Shown piece after piece: positions 17,979 to 26,225 of a stretch of 45,301 nt of DNA. Position 1 is the first letter of the stretch. Each line of letters opens with the position of its first letter. The notes under the pieces are model-generated. The model ran no database searches and was not told the origin of the DNA. It was given only the letters and a program-made list of their open reading frames with translations. The position numbers and the translations under genes are program-made. Origin of the DNA: an uncultured Oscillospiraceae bacterium (lineage in GTDB: Bacteria > Bacillota > Clostridia > Oscillospirales > Acutalibacteraceae); NCBI GenBank assembly GCA_900548305.1, contig URJZ01000011.1, positions 1 through 45,301 on the forward strand, given 5' to 3'.

Positions 17979-18007
17979 ATTTTATCATTTTTAAAAATCA
18001 ATTGCAA
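17979..18007 (-). promoter_or_regulatory. SigA promoter for the yicC-to-thiN run
   Basis: On the minus strand TTGCAA, 17 bases, TAAAAT, about 57 bases upstream of yicC and just after the terminator of the preceding operon. Confidence 0.5.
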
Positions 18008-18031
18008 CTATGCGAAACAGAAAAGGCAAGA

Positions 18032-18061
18032 AAAGACCAAAAGAAACTTCTTTCGGTCTTT
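18032..18061 (-). terminator. Terminator of the scpA-to-rluB operon
   Basis: AAAGACC / GGTCTTT outer stem continued by AAAGAA / TTCTTT after one mismatch. It starts four bases past the stop of the last gene, with a T-rich minus-strand tail. Confidence 0.75.
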
Positions 18062-18064
18062 CTT

Positions 18065-18463
18065 TTAGGTATGATGCGGATTGCAAACACGCACAATTTT
18101 ACTGATAGAAATGGTGCATGTACCATTTTCCAAAACAAACCCTTTGGAAACAAAAAAGGAGTGTAACTCCTCCACGCAATTTTCCATTTGATACGCACCG
18201 TGATTGGCTCCATACGATGCCGCAGCACGCATAAGAAAATCAATGTATAATTTATCTTCGGTTTTTGGATCCTCTACTGAGCCGTTCGTCAGATAAATAT
18301 CGTGTATTCGCAATTTTCCTTGTATTACATCTATCACTACATATCCAAGTTCATATACTCCGTCTTCCATCACTAAGATAGTGCTGTCAGCCGCAGAGCA
18401 ACCATAGTGGGAAAGTAACTGTTCTTTTCTGATGTTATCTTCGATAGGTTTTACGGTTATCAT
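18065..18463 (-). CDS. Hypothetical protein, possibly a diverged GNAT-fold protein
   Basis: 132 aa. I do not recognise a named family. LVMEDGVYELGYVVIDVIQGKLRIHDIYL followed by a helix (LYIDFLMRAAASYGANHGAYQ) and FVSKGFVLENG resembles the strand and helix order of GNAT acetyltransferases, but the acetyl-CoA loop R-x-x-G-x-G/A is not evident. It overlaps the rluB stop by 29 bases and ends at the operon terminator. Confidence 0.7.
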   Translation of the reverse strand: MITVKPIEDNIRKEQLLSHYGCSAADSTILVMEDGVYELGYVVIDVIQGKLRIHDIYLTNGSVEDPKTEDKLYIDFLMRAAASYGANHGAYQMENCVEELHSFFVSKGFVLENGTCTISISKIVRVCNPHHT

Positions 18464-19220
18464 GACCGTCCCTGCTTTCTATTCCTGCATTTTTATTGGA
18501 TTTTGCCGCTGTATTTAGTTTCTTTACCTCTTCGGCAGTTAAACGACGATACTCTCCCGGCTGCAGCATACCCAATTTTACCGGCCCGCAGGCAACTCGT
18601 TTTAATCGTGCCACTTCTAATCCCAATTGTTCGCACATATTGCGAATTTGTCGGTTTCTTCCTTCGTATAAAATAATTTCAAGCACCACTCGTCCGGGCT
18701 CCTGTGAAATGACATTCACTTGCGCAGGCGCCGTCTTTTTGCCGTCAATCATCATACCCACAGTCATTTCTGTGATTTGATCTTCTGTAATGGACGGACG
18801 GACGGTAACTCGATATGTTTTTGGAATATGCATGGACGGATGTGTCATTGCGTTAGCAAACTCTCCGTCGTTTGTCATTAGAAGCATACCCTCAGAATCT
18901 CGGTCTAATCTTCCAACCGGATAAATACGTTCCGGAATATCTGAAACCAATTCCGCAACACACTTACGCCCCATTTCATCGCTCATGGTTGTAATAAATC
19001 CTCTTGGTTTATGCAGCATGTAATATACACTGCGCACACTGCTGACCACCGTTTTATTATCGACGGCAATCTTATCCTTTTTCAGATCTACTTTATCACC
19101 TATTTTAGCAACTCTTCCGTTTACTTTTACACGACCGTTTGCAATCATTTCCTCTGCTTTTCTGCGTGAGGCAACCCCGCAGTCCGCAAGCATTTTTTGC
19201 AGCCTAACATCTTTTGACAT
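18435..19220 (-). CDS. rluB: Pseudouridine synthase RluB/RsuA family
   Basis: 261 aa. Makes pseudouridine in rRNA, probably 23S U2605. N-terminal S4 RNA-binding domain (about 1-60: RLQKMLADCGVASRRKAEEMI). Catalytic motif GRLDRDSEG (103-111) with Asp106. Further motif EGRNRQIRNMCEQLG. A basic, low-complexity tail of ~25 residues overlaps the next gene. It lies downstream of the scpAB-dacA genes, as in other clostridia and Bacillus. Confidence 0.93.
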   Translation of the reverse strand: MSKDVRLQKMLADCGVASRRKAEEMIANGRVKVNGRVAKIGDKVDLKKDKIAVDNKTVVSSVRSVYYMLHKPRGFITTMSDEMGRKCVAELVSDIPERIYPVGRLDRDSEGMLLMTNDGEFANAMTHPSMHIPKTYRVTVRPSITEDQITEMTVGMMIDGKKTAPAQVNVISQEPGRVVLEIILYEGRNRQIRNMCEQLGLEVARLKRVACGPVKLGMLQPGEYRRLTAEEVKKLNTAAKSNKNAGIESRDGHDNRKTYRR

Positions 19221-19241
19221 TTTCTTTCACCTTTTTCTTTC

Positions 19242-20384
19242 TTATCCAAACAGATTTCTAAAGAAATCTCCTATTTTTTGAAATATCCCCTGCTCCACTG
19301 TCTGTTGCTCTACCGCTGTGGTCGTAACCAACGGAACCGAACCAATCTCTTCGCCATTGAGCTGATAAGAGATTTTCCCCAGTTGTGTTCCTTGCGGAAA
19401 CGGAGCATACGTAAAATTTGGCAGCAATACAATACGTTCCACTTTATCTTTATCAGCAGCACTTACCACGACACTGCCACCGTCACTGCCTGTTACTTCT
19501 ATTTGGTCTGATATACCGCCAACCACATCGACCGTAAAGGTTGTATTGGACTCATCCATGCGGATGCTGGATAACTGAGAAAAACCATAGTCGAATAGTT
19601 TGATATGGTCATTCCAATCGTCAGGCGCATTTAATGTTACGGCTACCAAACGGACACCGTCGCGCTCTGCTGCAGAAACCAGACATCTTCCCGCCTTTTT
19701 GGTAAAGCCTGTTTTGATACCAATACAACCCTGATATAGTTTTAATAATTTATTATGATTGGAATAACTCTGTGTCCGAGGAGGGTTTACAAATGTAGCC
19801 GTACTTTGCGTTTTTGAGCAAATGGCTAAAAAATCCTCATTTTCAATAGCAGCTGCTCCCAACTTTGCCATATCCAATGCCGTAGAATAATGCGCATCTG
19901 CATCTAACCCGGACGCTGTCACAAAATTGGTATGTTCCATACCCAATTCTTTTGCTCTGGCATTCATCAATTTTGCAAATTCTTCTTCCGACCCACCGAT
20001 GGCAACAGCGGCGCCGTATGCAGCATCATTACCTGAAACCGTCAGCATACCAATTGCCAAATCCCTTAAAGATAGTCGGTCACCCGCATTCAAATACATG
20101 GAAGAACCTTCTACCGCAGCAACCTGTTCGCTTATGGTTACAATTTTATTCTCTTTTGCAGCCTCTTCCAAGGTCAAAAGCGCCGTCATAATTTTTGTGG
20201 TGCTTGCCATTGCCTGCTGATTCTCTGCATTTTTGGCATACAACACCTGACCATTGTCCGCATTTATGACAACCGCAGCCTGCGCTGACACGGAAATAGA
20301 GCCTTCTTGAGCATGAACCGGCAGCATAAGACTTGCTACCGCAATCAATGCAATACATAATACGCTAACACATTTTTTAAACAA
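19242..20384 (-). CDS. Serine-type D-Ala-D-Ala carboxypeptidase (DacA/DacF family, PBP5-like)
   Basis: 380 aa. Trims the terminal D-Ala from peptidoglycan stem peptides. Signal peptide about 1-26 (cleavage near VHA-QE). Active-site motifs STTK (61-64), SGN (115-117) and KTG (222-224). Then the PBP5 C-terminal domain and an amphipathic anchor ending FFRNLFG. The start is TTG with AGGTGG at 6 bases. A second paralogue lies at 30499-31641. Its place beside gerW and scpAB suits a vegetative or cortex role; I cannot tell which. Confidence 0.93.
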   Translation of the reverse strand: MFKKCVSVLCIALIAVASLMLPVHAQEGSISVSAQAAVVINADNGQVLYAKNAENQQAMASTTKIMTALLTLEEAAKENKIVTISEQVAAVEGSSMYLNAGDRLSLRDLAIGMLTVSGNDAAYGAAVAIGGSEEEFAKLMNARAKELGMEHTNFVTASGLDADAHYSTALDMAKLGAAAIENEDFLAICSKTQSTATFVNPPRTQSYSNHNKLLKLYQGCIGIKTGFTKKAGRCLVSAAERDGVRLVAVTLNAPDDWNDHIKLFDYGFSQLSSIRMDESNTTFTVDVVGGISDQIEVTGSDGGSVVVSAADKDKVERIVLLPNFTYAPFPQGTQLGKISYQLNGEEIGSVPLVTTTAVEQQTVEQGIFQKIGDFFRNLFG

Positions 20385-20449
20385 AGAAAACCACCTGCCA
20401 ATAGCATAACTATATGCAAGCGGTTAACCAAGTATGAGTCAACGTATTT

Positions 20450-20902
20450 TTATTCTTCTTTTTCTTTTAGTTTTTCAAGTTCTTTTGCAGCTTTTTTCTC
20501 TTCTTTTTTTGCAGCTCTCTCTTCTTTTTTCTTGCTGAACGTTTCAGAGATTTTATCCACCACATCCGGTACCATTTGGATAATGCGGTCGGCAGAACCT
20601 GCAAACGGTTCTACCTGGATGAGTTTTACATCACCGTTACAAATAGATAAAAATGCGATTGGAGTAATGGTAATACCTGCACCAGCGCCGCCGCCAAAGA
20701 AATCTTTGGCAGGCTGAGATTTTGCAGGAAAGTCTGAACCTCCGGATGCAAATCCGTAGCTGACTTTTGAAATTGGAATTACGGTAGTACCGTCCGGTGT
20801 TGTAATTGGTTTTCCAATTACAGAATCTACGTCTACCATTTCTTTAATTTTTTCCATAGTTGTTCCAAGCATGCCGTCAATTGGATGATTTCCCATAATC
20901 AT
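20450..20902 (-). CDS. ytfJ: GerW/YtfJ-family sporulation protein
   Basis: 150 aa. In Bacillus YtfJ (GerW) is a spore-made protein needed for normal germination. The core reads VIGKPITTPDGTTVIPISKV then a Gly-rich stretch FGGGAGAGITITPIAFL, diagnostic of the family. The last ~30 residues are a Lys/Glu/Ala coiled tail. The ATG shares its A with the preceding stop (TAATG), with AGGAG 4 bases upstream; a second ATG at 20896 has 10-base spacing and is also possible. Confidence 0.92.
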   Translation of the reverse strand: MIMGNHPIDGMLGTTMEKIKEMVDVDSVIGKPITTPDGTTVIPISKVSYGFASGGSDFPAKSQPAKDFFGGGAGAGITITPIAFLSICNGDVKLIQVEPFAGSADRIIQMVPDVVDKISETFSKKKEERAAKKEEKKAAKELEKLKEKEE

Positions 20903-21570
20903 TACGCTCCTTTAGTTGTTGTTTTCGGTAAGTCCGCCGTATGCCTGCGGTATACTTTTATCAATCGAGTTAGCCCGCTGATTCCCGCTGTTAACACAAA
21001 AATAGGACGCATACCTGCTTTTAAGCGAAAATCTGCTTTCGTTTTTTTATCCTCAAAGTCTGCTATAACACAAACATGAGATTGCTTACATTTTGCTACA
21101 GTCGTTATTATACTCATGGCAGGATATACAACTGCGCAAGCCTGTCCATATTGAATGGCAGTTTTCGCTGCATCTTCATTGGAAATTGAAATATCAACCG
21201 AAAGCTGATAAATCACCAAATGCGAAAACAGCTTTTTTCCTGTTCCTGTCGCAACGCCCGCCAGTTCTTTAAAAAAAACCAGTAATCCCGACAAGCCCTT
21301 GCTTTTTAGTATACCCTTCATTTTAGAAAATTTACCTGTTTTTCCTTTTTCTTCTTCAGGTTTTTTCTTTTTTTCTTTTTTCACCTTTTGTTCTTCCGAC
21401 TGTGTCTTTTCTTTTTGAGGAAAAACCGCAATCGGAATACCCAACACTTTTATTTTTACAACAAAGCTGTCTTTAAACTGTACATCTACAATTACAGGGC
21501 AAGCCAATACAATTGCAAAAATCAGAAAAACACCTCCGATAACCGAAAGCGAAACAATGAGTGCAATCAT
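20902..21570 (-). CDS. DUF2953 membrane protein
   Basis: 222 aa. N-terminal transmembrane helix (about 1-25), a beta segment (VDVQFKDSFVVKIKVLGIPIAVFP), a highly charged Lys/Glu linker, then a soluble C-terminal part. DUF2953 has no known function but is usually next to gerW/ytfJ, as here, so it may act with it in the spore. The ATG at 21570 is preceded by TGAGG; a GTG at 21582 overlaps the AGGGGG run. Confidence 0.85.
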   Translation of the reverse strand: MIALIVSLSVIGGVFLIFAIVLACPVIVDVQFKDSFVVKIKVLGIPIAVFPQKEKTQSEEQKVKKEKKKKPEEEKGKTGKFSKMKGILKSKGLSGLLVFFKELAGVATGTGKKLFSHLVIYQLSVDISISNEDAAKTAIQYGQACAVVYPAMSIITTVAKCKQSHVCVIADFEDKKTKADFRLKAGMRPIFVLTAGISGLTRLIKVYRRHTADLPKTTTKGA

Positions 21571-21601
21571 ATATGGCCTCACCCCCTTTTCTTCTTATAG
21601 T

Positions 21602-22192
21602 TTATACATCTTCCAGCTTTAATTGCTTGTCATCAGCCGCATCAGCAGTATCGTTTTCATTTGCTTGTTCTTCAGTATCCTTCGGGTTCGGTATCTCGGG
21701 TAACTCTTCTAAAGAGGAAATTCCCATGCATCTTAAAAAGTTTTGCGTGGTACCATATAAAAGTGGACGTCCGGGCAGTTCCAACCTTCCTCTTTCTTCT
21801 ATCAATCCTTTTGCAAATAAACCGTTTAATACACTGGAACTATCTACACCGCGTACCTGTTCCAAGAAAGCTTTTGTTACCGGCTGATGGTAAGCAACTA
21901 TTGCCAATACTTCCAGAGCAGCGGCAGATAACGGTGTATTATGTTTCAACTCTAAAGCCAAACGAATGTAAGATTCAAATTCGGATTTGGTACACATTTG
22001 ATAACTGTCATTAATTTGAATAATTTGTATTCCGCTATGCATTTGATTAAACTCTTCCATAACAGCCTCTACCAATGTTTTCGCTTCTGTTTTACTAAGC
22101 GCTATGGCTGCGGCAATTTTCTCCAACGAAATTGGCTCCCCACTTGCAAAAATAATTGCTTCTATTGCACCTTTTTGTGTTTGCGTTTCCAA
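21602..22192 (-). CDS. scpB: Segregation and condensation protein B
   Basis: 196 aa. Winged-helix subunit of the SMC-ScpA-ScpB condensin. Signature GAIEAIIFASGEPISLEKIA at the N-terminus, then EVLAIVAYHQPVTKAFLEQVRGVDSS. Acidic C-terminal tail. It overlaps scpA by 31 bases. Confidence 0.96.
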   Translation of the reverse strand: METQTQKGAIEAIIFASGEPISLEKIAAAIALSKTEAKTLVEAVMEEFNQMHSGIQIIQINDSYQMCTKSEFESYIRLALELKHNTPLSAAALEVLAIVAYHQPVTKAFLEQVRGVDSSSVLNGLFAKGLIEERGRLELPGRPLLYGTTQNFLRCMGISSLEELPEIPNPKDTEEQANENDTADAADDKQLKLEDV

Positions 22193-22902
22193 TTCCGTTC
22201 ACCACCATCCAATAATACTAATTTAGAGCTTCCGTTTTCATCCTCTACACGAACTCGTTTTCCTTTTACCAGTTCCAATACTGCTAAAAAGGTTGCCACC
22301 ATTTGTGATTTACTCTCTGCTTCTTCAAATACTTTTGTATACGGAACTTCATGCTCTTTCCATAAACAGCGGAGCACATAAATCATTCTGGAAGCTACCG
22401 ACACAGTCGGCGTTGCAACAATAGCTGAAAAAGATTCCATCGGCGGCGGTAAAAAACGTTTTCCCTTTCCTACCGCAGTTTGATACGCTAGCAACAATTC
22501 TGCTGTATCATGATGTCCACGATAGGTCAAATCTTTTTTCAACTTCATTTGTTCTCTGACAAATGTTCCTAACTCCAAACGGTCTTTTACCATCTGAGCC
22601 ATCCGTTTGCATTGCTGATAATCCAGCAATTGCGTTACCAGCTCATCTTGCAACTCTTCCAATTCTTCATGTTTTGGAAGCAAAGACATGGTTTTCATAT
22701 GAACCAATCTGGCCGCCATCGTTAAAAACTCACTTTCTATCTCCATATCCTGCTGCTTCATTTCTTCCATATGCATCATGTATTGTTCCAACAATTCTGC
22801 AATCGGAATATCACAAATATCCAGTTTATGTTTTGAAAGTAAATATAACAATAAATCCAGCGGCCCTTCAAAAGAAGGTAGCTTATAGGATAGTTTTTCC
22901 AT
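22162..22902 (-). CDS. scpA: Segregation and condensation protein A
   Basis: 246 aa from the ATG at 22902. Kleisin subunit that bridges the SMC heads. N-terminus YKLPSFEGPLDLLLYLLSKH is diagnostic, and the C-terminal winged helix has TFLAVLELVKGKRV. A longer ORF from 22956 would run into the upstream protease gene and lacks a ribosome site, so the shorter start is chosen (GGTGA before it). Confidence 0.95.
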   Translation of the reverse strand: MEKLSYKLPSFEGPLDLLLYLLSKHKLDICDIPIAELLEQYMMHMEEMKQQDMEIESEFLTMAARLVHMKTMSLLPKHEELEELQDELVTQLLDYQQCKRMAQMVKDRLELGTFVREQMKLKKDLTYRGHHDTAELLLAYQTAVGKGKRFLPPPMESFSAIVATPTVSVASRMIYVLRCLWKEHEVPYTKVFEEAESKSQMVATFLAVLELVKGKRVRVEDENGSSKLVLLDGGERNWKRKHKKVQ

Positions 22903-22913
22903 AATTTCACCAA

Positions 22914-23612
22914 TTATAACGCACCGGCTAAATGAAACGGTAATTTTGCAAGCCACAAAATTCCATTAGCACAAGCTGTTTGAATATAGCTTAACGGACC
23001 ACTTAGCGCACCTGTAAACATGAGTACATATAGAATAATAACAAATACGCCTTGATAACGGTAAAATTGTTCCATAAGTCTTTGCGGCAAAAAAGACGCT
23101 AAAATTTTTGAGCCGTCAAGCGGTGGAATTGGAATTAAGTTAAACACAGCCAAGGATATATTAATAGCAATAAAGGTCCATAACAATTCCATACCGAAGT
23201 TCAGAAGAGATACGCTGAACCCTGACCCTACTAAAATAGCCACATAAATAAATGCACCTATCAAAGCTGCCAAGAAATTGGAAATGGGACCGGCAGCAGC
23301 TGTAACAGCCATTCCCACCCTAGGATTTTTAAAATTATTCGGATTCACCGGCACCGGACGCGCCCAACCGAAACCAAACAATAAAATCATGAGCGCCCCC
23401 CATGGGTCAATGCTAACTAATGGATTAAAGGTTAATCTTCCTGCATTTTTCGCAGTACGGTCTCCAAATTTGTAAGCAACCCATCCATGAGCCAGCTCAT
23501 GCAAAGGCAAAATTAAAAATATAATAATTAATACGGCAATAATATGCGGAATAATCAGGCTTAATTTGTCAGATGAACTTAACGAGTGATTGAATAATAT
23601 ACTTATAATCAA
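22914..23612 (-). CDS. M50 site-2-protease-family membrane metallopeptidase
   Basis: About 233 aa, YwhC-like class. Several transmembrane helices, zinc motif HELAH (near residue 40) in the first and NLIPIPPLDGSKIL with the third zinc ligand Asp later. No PDZ domain, so it belongs to the short group III. No ATG start exists: the AAAGGAG site overlaps an in-frame GTG at 23624, and the TTG at 23612 is 11 bases from it. I chose TTG with low certainty. Placement upstream of scpA is common in clostridia. Confidence 0.9.
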   Translation of the reverse strand: MIISILFNHSLSSSDKLSLIIPHIIAVLIIIFLILPLHELAHGWVAYKFGDRTAKNAGRLTFNPLVSIDPWGALMILLFGFGWARPVPVNPNNFKNPRVGMAVTAAAGPISNFLAALIGAFIYVAILVGSGFSVSLLNFGMELLWTFIAINISLAVFNLIPIPPLDGSKILASFLPQRLMEQFYRYQGVFVIILYVLMFTGALSGPLSYIQTACANGILWLAKLPFHLAGAL

Positions 23613-23640
23613 ATTAGTACACACTCCTTTGTATCACAGT

Positions 23641-23669
23641 ATTATAATATATTATTTACAAAAACACAA
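23641..23669 (-). promoter_or_regulatory. SigA promoter of the M50-scpAB operon
   Basis: On the minus strand TTGTGT, 17 bases, TATAAT; the -10 is about 28 bases from the start codon. Confidence 0.6.
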
Positions 23670-23774
23670 TACTGGAGCCCTTTACATCTTGCATAATATG
23701 TAAAGATAACGCTCTATTTTATGACACTTTTTCAGTGACAACAGAGCCTATATGAAAGAATATAGGAAAAACAC

Positions 23775-23803
23775 TTGCAATTTTCGCGTGGATTTGATAG
23801 AAT
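23775..23803 (+). promoter_or_regulatory. SigA promoter of rpmB
   Basis: TTGCAA, 17 bases, TAGAAT on the plus strand, about 50 bases before the rpmB start. Confidence 0.65.
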
Positions 23804-23851
23804 ACTAACGTTGTAATGAAAAAATAGCCCTTTTAAAGGAGGTGCAGATAC

Positions 23852-24058
23852 ATGGCAAAATGTGAAATTTGCGGCAAAGATGTAGCTTTCGGTATTAAGG
23901 TTTCCCACTCTCACAGACGTTCCAACAGAACATGGAAACCAAACATTAAACGTGTAAGAGCAGTTGTTAACGGTTCCAACAAGCGTATTTATGCCTGCAC
24001 CCGTTGCTTGCGTTCCGGCAAAGTTACTCGTGCAGTATCCGGTTCCGCAGCAGTTTAA
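23852..24058 (+). CDS. rpmB: 50S ribosomal protein L28 (zinc-binding form)
   Basis: 68 aa. MAKCEICGKD and ACTRCLRSGKV give the CxxC pair of the zinc-containing L28 form; the middle SHSHRRSNRTWKPN is conserved. Ribosome site AAAGGAGG. Monocistronic: own promoter, tandem terminators. In Bacillus rpmB is next to spoVM; here it is about 20 kb away. Confidence 0.97.
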   Translation: MAKCEICGKDVAFGIKVSHSHRRSNRTWKPNIKRVRAVVNGSNKRIYACTRCLRSGKVTRAVSGSAAV

Positions 24059-24096
24059 TGTCTGATTGACACATAAAAGCGAAACGAGAACAAAAG

Positions 24097-24120
24097 AGAA
24101 GCCTTAGGGCTTCTTTTTTT
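24097..24120 (+). terminator. rpmB terminator
   Basis: AGAAGCC / GGCTTCT, loop TTAG, then a run of T. Confidence 0.85.
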
Positions 24121-24137
24121 ATTACTATTCAAAAATG

Positions 24138-24168
24138 AAAACATCCAATGCTAAGCATTGGATGTTTT
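24138..24168. terminator. Bidirectional terminator between rpmB and plsY
   Basis: 14-bp perfect stem (AAAACATCCAATGC / GCATTGGATGTTTT) with a 3-base loop. T-runs follow on both strands, so it serves plsY on minus and backs up rpmB on plus. Confidence 0.85.
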
Positions 24169-24175
24169 TTCATAT

Positions 24176-24880
24176 TTAAACCTTTTCTTTATTTCCAAAT
24201 AATTTTTTTTCAGTACCGTTCATAATGCGAACAATATTTCCTCTATGTTTAAAAATCACTATACCGCCCATCAATGCAGTAATTGCAGTAACAATCAACA
24301 CATATTTTAAGGACACAATACCACCGTTATAATAATCGGTAAAAAAAGTAACAAAAAATGTAGCAATCGGATATGCACCTGCTGCTATGATAGAACCAAG
24401 CGACACCATTTTCCAAATAGCAAATACAACTATAAATAGGCCTATGACTGCTAAAAATACGCGCCAGTCAGCCAATGCCGCCATAGTTGCTACTGTAACC
24501 ACCCCTTTGCCACCTTTAAATTTGAAAAAGACTGGATACATATGACCAATAGAACAGCAAAATCCAGCCAAATAGATACCATAGTTTGCTATGTAGAAAG
24601 GTGCGTTGCTAGCTGCACAAATATATTCCAATATATATTTGGCTAATAATACAGAAATAACACACTTAAGTATATCAAAAACAAAGGTTAATATGGCAGC
24701 ACGCTTACCAACAGAGCGCAGTACATTTGTGGTACCTGCGTTACCACTTCCCATAGTACGAATATCTTCTTTACTGAACATTTTTGTAAAAATAATAGAA
24801 AAGCTAATGCTGCCTAGCAAATAAGATACAATCATAATTGCTAACACAGGCAGCGCAAATGTTTGAAACAGTTCCAGCAT
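24176..24880 (-). CDS. plsY: Acyl-phosphate glycerol-3-phosphate acyltransferase
   Basis: 234 aa integral membrane enzyme; first acylation step of phospholipid synthesis with PlsX-made acyl phosphate. Family motifs in order: SYLLGSISFS, GSGNAGTTNVLR and FKGGKGV. Five hydrophobic segments. Ribosome site GGAGGG. It follows der by 9 bases in a DUF512-der-plsY operon, a common clostridial arrangement. Confidence 0.95.
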   Translation of the reverse strand: MLELFQTFALPVLAIMIVSYLLGSISFSIIFTKMFSKEDIRTMGSGNAGTTNVLRSVGKRAAILTFVFDILKCVISVLLAKYILEYICAASNAPFYIANYGIYLAGFCCSIGHMYPVFFKFKGGKGVVTVATMAALADWRVFLAVIGLFIVVFAIWKMVSLGSIIAAGAYPIATFFVTFFTDYYNGGIVSLKYVLIVTAITALMGGIVIFKHRGNIVRIMNGTEKKLFGNKEKV

Positions 24881-24889
24881 TGTGCCCTC

Positions 24890-26221
24890 CTATTTATCGC
24901 CGCGTTCACGGATGATAAATCGAATCGGGGTACCCTCCAAACCAAAGGTTTCCCTAATCCTGTTTTCCAAATAACGCTGATAAGAAAAATGAAATAGCTC
25001 CACATCGTTTACAAAACAAATAAAGGTAGGCGGTTTGGTGCTCGCCTGCGTCATATAGTAAATTTTTAGACGTTTACCTTTATCTGTAGGCGGCTGTACT
25101 CGTGCAGTTGCTTGCGCCAAAATATCATTTAACGTACCTGTGGTAATACGCATGGCATTGGAATTTGCCGCAAGCTTAATCAACTCAAATAACCGGTCAA
25201 TTCTTTGGCCAGTATGAGCTGATATAAATACAAACGGAGCATAAGACATAAAAGCAAAATCCACTTCTAGCTTTTTGCGGTACTCTTGCATTGTTTTATC
25301 GTCTTTTTCTATGGCATCCCATTTGTTTACTACGATAACACATCCTTTGCCAGCCTCATGAGCCAACCCAGCTACTTTGGAATCTTGCTCAGTAAATCCT
25401 TCGGTGGCATCTATCATGATAACACAAACATCAGAACGTTCAATGGCCATTTGCGCACGTATAATACTGTAACGTTCGATGTTATCGTCCATTTTATGAA
25501 CCTTACTTTGACGACGCAATCCTGCTGTGTCAATCAAAATAAACTTTCCATGCTGGTTTTCTACAGCTGTGTCAATAGCGTCACGTGTTGTTCCCGCAAT
25601 ATTGGACACAATACAGCGTTCCTGACCTGATATTTTATTTACCAAAGAAGATTTTCCTACATTTGGCTTTCCAATAATAGCAACCTTTATTTCTTCTCTG
25701 TCATCATCCTCTTCCTGCTCATCTGGAATCAATTCCATGACTCTGTCCAGCAGATCTCCTGTTCCATGACCATGAACAGAAGAAACAGCAACCGGATCCC
25801 CTAGACCCAAATTATAAAACTCATAAAATTCAGGTGGGACATCACCAACATTATCACATTTGTTCACAGCTAATATAAGCGGTCGTCCGCTTTTTTTTAA
25901 CATAATGGCAACTTCTTCGTCCGTTGCAACCACTCCACTACGTACGTCGGTTACCATAATAATAACATCGGCGCCGTCAATGGCTATTTGTGCCTGTGTT
26001 CTCATTTGAGATAAAATGACATCTTGAGACATTGGCTCAATACCACCGGTATCTACCAAAGATATCACTCTGTTTTCCCACTCGCATTCTCCATAAATGC
26101 GGTCTCTTGTAACGCCAGGCGTATCATCTACAATAGAGATCCTTTGCCCAACTAATTTATTGAATAAAGTTGACTTGCCTACATTTGGTCTGCCCACTAT
26201 GGCAACAATCGGTTTAGACAT
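24890..26221 (-). CDS. der: Ribosome-associated GTPase Der (EngA)
   Basis: 443 aa from the ATG at 26221 (GGGGAG at 7 bases). Tandem G domains: first P-loop GRPNVGKS (10-17) with NKCD (120-123); second P-loop GKPNVGKS (184-191) with NKWD; then the C-terminal KH-like domain. It acts in 50S assembly. A longer ORF upstream has no ribosome site and would overlap the DUF512 gene. Confidence 0.97.
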   Translation of the reverse strand: MSKPIVAIVGRPNVGKSTLFNKLVGQRISIVDDTPGVTRDRIYGECEWENRVISLVDTGGIEPMSQDVILSQMRTQAQIAIDGADVIIMVTDVRSGVVATDEEVAIMLKKSGRPLILAVNKCDNVGDVPPEFYEFYNLGLGDPVAVSSVHGHGTGDLLDRVMELIPDEQEEDDDREEIKVAIIGKPNVGKSSLVNKISGQERCIVSNIAGTTRDAIDTAVENQHGKFILIDTAGLRRQSKVHKMDDNIERYSIIRAQMAIERSDVCVIMIDATEGFTEQDSKVAGLAHEAGKGCVIVVNKWDAIEKDDKTMQEYRKKLEVDFAFMSYAPFVFISAHTGQRIDRLFELIKLAANSNAMRITTGTLNDILAQATARVQPPTDKGKRLKIYYMTQASTKPPTFICFVNDVELFHFSYQRYLENRIRETFGLEGTPIRFIIRERGDK

Positions 26222-26225
26222 CGTT

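Noticed and set aside
20460..20530. Low-complexity Lys/Glu/Ala repeat at the end of gerW
   Set aside because: It is in frame and encodes a coiled charged tail as seen in other GerW proteins; not a DNA repeat element.
22903..22956. Eighteen-codon N-terminal extension of ScpA
   Set aside because: It runs into the upstream M50 protease gene, lacks a ribosome site, and ScpA proteins begin near YKLPSFEGPLD.
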